Below are positions 59,358-64,000 of a DNA stretch of 64,000 nucleotides, piece after piece; the stretch's first letter is position 1; every line of letters begins with the position of its first letter. The stretch is from Halorubrum californiense DSM 19288. Lineage in GTDB: Archaea > Halobacteriota > Halobacteria > Halobacteriales > Haloferacaceae. Where the stretch lies: assembly GCF_000336875.1 (NCBI RefSeq), contig NZ_AOJK01000059.1:1-64000 (forward strand). Direction: 5' to 3'. Under the pieces are notes generated by a model. That model had not been told where the DNA came from. It saw only the letters and a list, made by a program, of their open reading frames with translations, and ran no database searches. The translations under genes were made by a program, and so were the position numbers.

Positions 59358-61259
59358 ATGAACACGTTGTTCTGGGTACTCACCGGGATCCTCGCGTACG
59401 CCGCGGTCGCGATGTGGCTGCGGAACGAGGGGGTCCTCCCGGACGCGTTCAGGGTCTCCGGACCGGTGTTGACCCTCCGGACGCTCCGCGGGCGCGCCTT
59501 CCTCGGCCGGCTCGCGGCGCCGAAGCGGTTCTGGCGCGCGGTCGCCAACCTCGGGCTCGGGGGGGCGTTGGTGGCGATGGTGGCGTCGTTCGCGCTGATC
59601 CTCTCGTCGGCGATGTCGGCGTTCACGAACGCGCAGCCCTCCGCGATCCAGCAGCCGCAGAACTTCCTCATCATCCCCGGCGTCAACGATTTCCTCCCGC
59701 TGTCGGTCGCCCCCGAGATCATCGCCGGCCTCGCCGGCGCGATGGTGGTCCACGAGGGCGCCCACGGCCTGCTCTGCCGGGTCGAGGACATCGACATCGA
59801 CTCGATGGGACTCGTCTTCTTCGCGCTGCTCCCGGTCGGCGCGTTCGTCGAACCGGACGAAGAGGCGACCCAAGAGGCCTCCCGCGGCGCCCGCGCCCGG
59901 ATGTTCGCGGCCGGCGTCACCGCGAACACGGTGCTGACGATCGTCGTCTTCGCGCTCCTCTTCGGTCCCGTCGTCGGCGCCATCTCGCCGGCGGCCGGCT
60001 ACGCGGTCGGCGAGGTGAACCCCGGCTCCCCGGCGGCCGCGGCCGACCTCTCGCAGGGCGACCGCGTCGTCGAGGTGGGGGGGACGCCGATCGAGACGAG
60101 CGGCGAGTTCGAGGCCGCGATCGCTGACGCCGGCGACTCCGTCGCGCTCACCGTCGACGACGGCGAGACGCGGGAGACGGTGACGGTCGACCGCGAGCTA
60201 CAGGTGGTCGGCTCCGCCGGCGGCAACCCCCTCGGGGTGATGATCGAGGGGAAGCCCGTGACGATCGCGGCCGTGAACGGCGAGTCGGTCGCGACCGAGT
60301 CCGGCTTCTTCGACGCGGTCGGCGGCGACGAGCGCGCGACGCTGACGGTGACGGGCAACGCCACCGTCCTCGATCAGGTCCGCGATGCGCCCGGCGCGGA
60401 GAACGCCTCGGGCGTCGGGGCCGCGGACGGCGAGGGGGCCGTCACCGTCCCCGACGTGCCGGTCGGCGCCTACGTCGTCGGCGTTCAGGAGGACGGGCCC
60501 ATCCACGACGCGGGCGCGGCCCTCGGCGAGCCGCTGACGATCGTCTCCGTGGACGGCGAGCGCGTCGTCGACAACGCTGCGCTCTCGGCCGTCCTCGGCG
60601 AGCGAGAGCCGGGCGAGACCGTCCCGGTCACCGTGTTCGACGCCGACGGCGAGCGCGACACCTACGACGTGGAGCTCGACCCGCACCCGACCCGCGGCGG
60701 CGGGTTCATCGGCGTCAGCGTCTTCCCCGGCACGAGCGGGCTCGCGCTCGACGACGTGGGCGTCACGGAGTACCCGGCGGGCGCGTACCTCACGCTGCTC
60801 GGGGGCGACGGCGGCGAGGGGACGAGCGACGGGCTCCCACTCGGGGAGATCACGGACTCGCCGCTCGGCCTCGTGTTCGTCGCGCTCATCCTCCCGCTCG
60901 GCAGCCTGTTCGGGCTCCCGTTCAACTTCGCGGGCTTCACCGGCGACCTGACCAACTTCTTCGTCGTCGAGGGGCCGCTCGCGGCGCTCGGCGGCGGCGT
61001 CTTCCTGCTCGCGAACCTCCTCTTCTGGTCGGGGTGGATCAACATCCAGCTGGCGCTGTTCAACTGCCTGCCCGCGTTCCCGCTCGACGGCGGCCGCATC
61101 CTCCGGATGGTCGCCGAGGCGGTGATCAGTCGGGTCCCGATCAGCGACCGGCACGCCGCCGTGCGGACGATCACCGTGTCGTCCGGGTTCGTGATGCTGA
61201 CCGGATTGATCGCGATGATCTTCGGCAACCAGATCCTCACCGCCCTCGGACTGATCTGA
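59358..61259 (+). CDS. Site-2 protease family (M50) with PDZ domains
   Basis: A 633-residue intramembrane metalloprotease. The zinc motif HEGAHGLLCRVED lies near residue 133, after four hydrophobic helices. The second zinc ligand is in LPAFPLDGGRILRM near 573. Two PDZ-like regions lie between: about 215-285 (NPGSPAAAADLSQGDRVVEVGG) and about 370-440 (VGVQEDGPIHDAGAALG). Such proteases release membrane-bound regulators by cutting within the membrane. The substrate is unknown. Repeat copy 5 starts one base after its stop. Confidence 0.9.
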   Translation: MNTLFWVLTGILAYAAVAMWLRNEGVLPDAFRVSGPVLTLRTLRGRAFLGRLAAPKRFWRAVANLGLGGALVAMVASFALILSSAMSAFTNAQPSAIQQPQNFLIIPGVNDFLPLSVAPEIIAGLAGAMVVHEGAHGLLCRVEDIDIDSMGLVFFALLPVGAFVEPDEEATQEASRGARARMFAAGVTANTVLTIVVFALLFGPVVGAISPAAGYAVGEVNPGSPAAAADLSQGDRVVEVGGTPIETSGEFEAAIADAGDSVALTVDDGETRETVTVDRELQVVGSAGGNPLGVMIEGKPVTIAAVNGESVATESGFFDAVGGDERATLTVTGNATVLDQVRDAPGAENASGVGAADGEGAVTVPDVPVGAYVVGVQEDGPIHDAGAALGEPLTIVSVDGERVVDNAALSAVLGEREPGETVPVTVFDADGERDTYDVELDPHPTRGGGFIGVSVFPGTSGLALDDVGVTEYPAGAYLTLLGGDGGEGTSDGLPLGEITDSPLGLVFVALILPLGSLFGLPFNFAGFTGDLTNFFVVEGPLAALGGGVFLLANLLFWSGWINIQLALFNCLPAFPLDGGRILRMVAEAVISRVPISDRHAAVRTITVSSGFVMLTGLIAMIFGNQILTALGLI

Positions 61260-61260
61260 G

Positions 61261-61500
61261 GCGGTGGCGCGTGCCGGTGAGCGCCCTTCGGGCGCGAACC
61301 GCACGCGCGAGGGAGTCGGCCGACCGCAGGGAGGCCGACGAGGTTGGGGAGGCGTGAGGCGCTGTGCGGTGCGGGCCGGGACTCAAAGGGGCAGCCGGGA
61401 GGCGGGCGCAGGCGACGCAAGCACCGCAGGAGCGAGTGAAACGAGCGACGAGGAGCGCAGCGAGCGTGCGCCCGCCTCCCGGCTGGGGCTTTGGAGGTGT
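61261..61500 (+). repeat. Structured interspersed element, copy 5 (possible ncRNA)
   Basis: Begins directly after the protease stop codon on the same strand. Helix A spans 61281-61295 (GCGCCC/GGGCGC, loop TTC). Helix B has arms 61315-61321/61333-61339. Helix C is 19 perfect pairs, 61392-61410 with 61467-61485. Its seventh pair is G-C where copy 3 has T-A and copy 1 C-G. The conserved core GGTTGGGGAGGCGTGAGG and the GGGACTCAAAGGGGCAG segment are intact. Confidence 0.8.
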
Positions 61501-61633
61501 CTACTGTCGGTCTGTAGTCTCCACGGAGTTCGGGATGTATCAGAATGGCTCTGCCGAAATCCTCAACTAATGATCTCCTGAAGATACTATGCTGAATACA
61601 CCGAACGTATTTTGAGAGTATTCCCTATCTAAT

Positions 61634-61652
61634 ATTGGTTGAATCAACCAAT
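61634..61652. promoter_or_regulatory. 19-bp palindrome (nine-base arms)
   Basis: ATTGGTTGA-A-TCAACCAAT, in the AT-rich gap 61501-61707, about 55 bp before the TraB-like ORF. It could be an operator or transcription signal. Apart from it the gap shows only AT-rich sequence. Confidence 0.4.
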
Positions 61653-61707
61653 TCTGTCATAACCTAGCACTATAGTCATGTGTCTGGATTGATTAACGAC
61701 GTACCAG

Positions 61708-62392
61708 ATGGATATCTGGATTTCCTCGGGCACACGTTGGCAGTATCGCTGAACGTGAGAAACGAATTAGGGAGCAACTCGAAAATCCAGATATCATATT
61801 TGCTGAGGGTGTAGAAAAGTCAACTGAACGAAAGCAAATTCTATCTATTCTTAAAATCATTCCTGTCGCTCCACTACTCGCTGCTGCTGTTATTTTCCAT
61901 ATATACATCTCAGTCGAAATACGCGGAATAATAAAATCGAAGGTAAGCGGTGGAGAGAGTGGGAGAGACGTTGAGATGGTTGAAGACCTAACCTCCCGCC
62001 ACGATATTGAGTGGTGCGAGATTGACAATGAACCACTCGGAGAGTATATTTATTCTCGTGTAATCTTCTGGGGAATAGTTAATTGGGCATCTCTATTTGG
62101 AATTACAATTTTCATGTGGCCTTCTACACCGACTCTGTGGAACGCGATACAATACAGTGCTGTGTTGCTTTTAACAGGCTATATTCTTCTTATATCCCTG
62201 CTTGCGGTTGCTAACTATGCTCGTGAGGAAACAACGGCCGAAGTAATCGGCAGCTATAGCCGAAAATACGATCAGGCCGTCGTCGTCATAGGAGAAGCTC
62301 ACCACCTTGGAGTAGGCAGAAGATTGACTGAAAAATCAGAACTCAATGTGATGAATCCGGAGCCGGTGAATCTGGACTTGGGGGTGCGATAA
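61708..62392 (+). pseudogene. TraB-like membrane protein, apparent N-terminal frameshift
   Basis: Frame 1 reads MDIWISSGTRWQYR and stops at 61750. A second frame is open through this point to 62392 without an ATG before 61976. It reads AHVGSIAERE, then NPDIIFAEGVE, two to three hydrophobic helices, and ends YDQAVVVIGEAHHLGVG. Joined near 61733 the text resembles the TraB motif SSGT-AHVGS. The downstream 138-residue part can start at ATG 61976. AT-rich codon use suggests transfer. TraB assignment is inferred from motif resemblance only. Confidence 0.5.
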
Positions 62393-62514
62393 TACTCTGG
62401 ATTTTTGAGCAATACGAGCGGTTAAAACGTTAAGAAGACATAATTATGGTCGTTACTTAGGTGCTCTCACAGACCGAGGGAAACGGGTTTCCGCGGCGGG
62501 CGCGACGCCCCCGT

Positions 62515-63759
62515 ATGACCCACTCGCGGACGGTCGAACTCGAGGGACACCTCATCGACAGCGGGACGATGCAGCGCTGCTTCGGCGCGGTGATGGACCT
62601 CGGCGGTTCCTTCGACGTCGAGCAGTTCGATGTCGGGAAACACGAGACCGAGGAGTCGTACTGCCGGCTGACCGTCTCCGCCGACGACGCCGAGACGCTG
62701 CGGGACATCCTCCACGAACTCCACCAGAACGGCGCGGTGCTGGAGAACCCCTCCGGGGTGGACCTCGTCGCAGCGCCCGCGGACAAGGTCGTGCCGCCGG
62801 ACTTCTACTCGACGACGAACCACCCGACCGAGGTGCTGTACGACGGCGAATGGATCGACGTCGAGCGGATCGAGATGGACTGCGCGCTGGTGGTGGAGCC
62901 GGAGGGCAACCAAGACGGCTCTCCGCGCGCCTACACGAAGACGCTCAACGCGGTCGAAGAGGGGGACCTGATCGCCACCGACCGGTCCGGGGTCCGGGTG
63001 AACCCGCCCGAGCGTCCGCGGAGCGGCGGCAGCGCGTTCGGCTTCATGCAGGGCGGCGTCTCCGCCGAGCGCCCCTCCGAGTCGACTATCCGCGAGGTCG
63101 CCAAGGAGCTGCGCGCGGTGAAAGAGGACGGCGGGAACGTGATGGTCGTCGCGGGCCCCGCGGTGATCCACTCGGGCGCCGGCGACGCGCTCGCGGACTT
63201 GGTCGCCGCTGGCTACGTCGACGCGCTCTCCGCGGGCAACGGGTTCGCCACCCACGACTTGGAGCGCTCGCTCTACGGCACCTCGCTCGGGATGAACGTC
63301 GAGACGCTCGAACACCCGCGGAAGGGCCACAAACACCACATCTGGACCATCTCGGAAATCATCCGGGCGGGCGGAATCGAGGCCGCCGTCGAGGAGGGGA
63401 TCGTCACGGAGGGCGTGATGTACGAGTGCGTCGAGAACGACGTCGACACCGTCATCGCGGGGTCGATCCGCGACGACGGCCCCCTCCCGGACACGATCAC
63501 CGACGCGGTCGAGGCGCAGAACGCGATCCGCGAGCAGGCCCACGACGCCGACATCGTGATCATGCTCGCGACGCTGCTCCACTCCGTCGCCGTCGGCAAC
63601 TGCCTCTCGTCGACGACGAAGACCGTCTGCGTCGACATCAACCCCGCGACGGTCACCCAACTGCTCGACCGCGGCTCGGCGCAGGCGATCGGCATGGTCA
63701 CCGACATCGGGACGTTCGTCCCGACGCTCGCGGAGTTCGTGCTGGAGGGCGACGCGTGA
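62515..63759 (+). CDS. Archaeal ornithine cyclodeaminase (LOR/SDH-related family)
   Basis: A 414-residue protein of the TIGR00300-type family. The N-terminal domain has VELEGHLIDSGTMQRCFGAVMDLGG, the central one DFYSTTNHPTEVLYDGEWI near 95-115, then DALSAGNGFATHDLE near 240. The C-terminal NAD-linked region has VIMLATLLHSVAVGNCL. The methanogen relative converts ornithine to proline and ammonia with bound NAD. A GTG at 62461 would add 18 poorly supported residues; ATG 62515 is used. It overlaps the next gene by four bases. Confidence 0.85.
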   Translation: MTHSRTVELEGHLIDSGTMQRCFGAVMDLGGSFDVEQFDVGKHETEESYCRLTVSADDAETLRDILHELHQNGAVLENPSGVDLVAAPADKVVPPDFYSTTNHPTEVLYDGEWIDVERIEMDCALVVEPEGNQDGSPRAYTKTLNAVEEGDLIATDRSGVRVNPPERPRSGGSAFGFMQGGVSAERPSESTIREVAKELRAVKEDGGNVMVVAGPAVIHSGAGDALADLVAAGYVDALSAGNGFATHDLERSLYGTSLGMNVETLEHPRKGHKHHIWTISEIIRAGGIEAAVEEGIVTEGVMYECVENDVDTVIAGSIRDDGPLPDTITDAVEAQNAIREQAHDADIVIMLATLLHSVAVGNCLSSTTKTVCVDINPATVTQLLDRGSAQAIGMVTDIGTFVPTLAEFVLEGDA

Positions 63760-64000
63760 GCGTCGAAATCCGCCCGTACGACCGTGATCGCGACGCAGAC
63801 GGGCTGTACGCGCTGAAGACCGCCTTCGAGCGCGGCCTCGGCGAGCACACCGGGGGCGACGAGAAGGCGGCCGCCTACGAGGGCAAACTCACCGACGCGT
63901 ACCGCGACCGCTGGCTCGACTGGGTCGACCGCTGCGTCGACGACGATCCGCGGTGCGTGACCGTCGCGGTCGAGGAGGGCGAAGAGAGGCCCATGACCGC
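63756..64000 (+). CDS. GNAT acetyltransferase, N-terminal part (runs off window)
   Basis: The GTG overlaps the cyclodeaminase stop (GTGA). The 81 visible residues begin VSVEIRPYDRDRDADGLYALKTAFERGLG, a typical GNAT N-terminal strand-helix, and continue to a CVTVAVEEG strand. The acetyl-CoA loop would lie beyond the window end. Possibly an operon partner in amino-acid metabolism. Confidence 0.65.
   Translation, partial: MSVEIRPYDRDRDADGLYALKTAFERGLGEHTGGDEKAAAYEGKLTDAYRDRWLDWVDRCVDDDPRCVTVAVEEGEERPMT

Noticed and set aside
1-64000. CRISPR arrays, rRNA genes or a replication origin
   Set aside because: No regularly spaced repeats, no rRNA sequence and no orc1/cdc6 gene with origin repeats were seen.

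Overview
The window reads as a stretch of haloarchaeal chromosome, most like Halorubrum or a close relative. The DNA is very GC-rich. The proteins are acidic and rich in Asp and Glu. Many starts are GTG. The gene set is haloarchaeal: bacterioruberin carotenoid genes, a CetZ tubulin, coenzyme F420 genes, TrmY, Tsr3, type II GAPDH and an archaeal-type ornithine cyclodeaminase. Many genes have a TATA-like box centred 25-29 nt before the start codon, which is the spacing expected for leaderless mRNAs. I used that spacing to choose several starts.

Layout. 1-9.2 kb: small zinc proteins, trmY, pyrF, an MFS transporter, an ATP-grasp ligase, dTMP kinase, a CNNM/CorC-type protein and a tandem universal stress protein. 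9.3-13.5 kb: an NDUFA9-like protein, then cetZ, cofC and cofG. 13.5-19.7 kb: MscS channel, MATE exporter, a PIN/RHH toxin-antitoxin pair, thiE and two SDR enzymes. 19.7-23.8 kb: crtD-lyeJ-cruF (bacterioruberin synthesis), then a diadenylate cyclase-like gene. 23.8-25.2 kb: a solitary IS1341-type element whose tnpB carries an in-frame amber codon. 25.3-27.7 kb: UspA, an MBL hydrolase and moaA. 27.7-29.7 kb: an AT-rich island with an AAA ATPase plus TOPRIM-like pair (defence-like), lying against the 3' end of tRNA-Arg(UCU). 29.9-39.2 kb: housekeeping genes, transporters, gpmI, thiolase and thiL. 39.4-43.4 kb: a chain of small ORFs leading into isocitrate lyase, a CitE-type lyase and, convergent with them, a class III CoA-transferase. 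43.5-54.4 kb: small zinc ribbon, Gate-domain membrane protein, beta-propeller protein, peptidase, GAPDH, P1B ATPase, peroxiredoxin and tsr3. 54.8-56.5 kb: cofE and mer. 56.6-61.3 kb: a transducer, DoxX and a site-2 protease. 61.5-62.4 kb: an AT-rich patch with a damaged TraB-like gene. 62.5-64 kb: ornithine cyclodeaminase and the start of an acetyltransferase gene.

The most striking non-coding signal is a family of about 250-bp interspersed elements. There are four clear copies and one remodelled copy (18.5, 38.0, 45.8, 53.0 and 61.3 kb). They share unpaired motifs and have long helices in which base changes are compensated on the opposite arm. This points to a structured RNA family, usually just downstream of a co-oriented gene. 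A second pattern is a set of very short ORFs at leaderless positions whose stops overlap the start of the next gene (before the CNNM/CorC-type gene, dacZ and the isocitrate lyase cluster).
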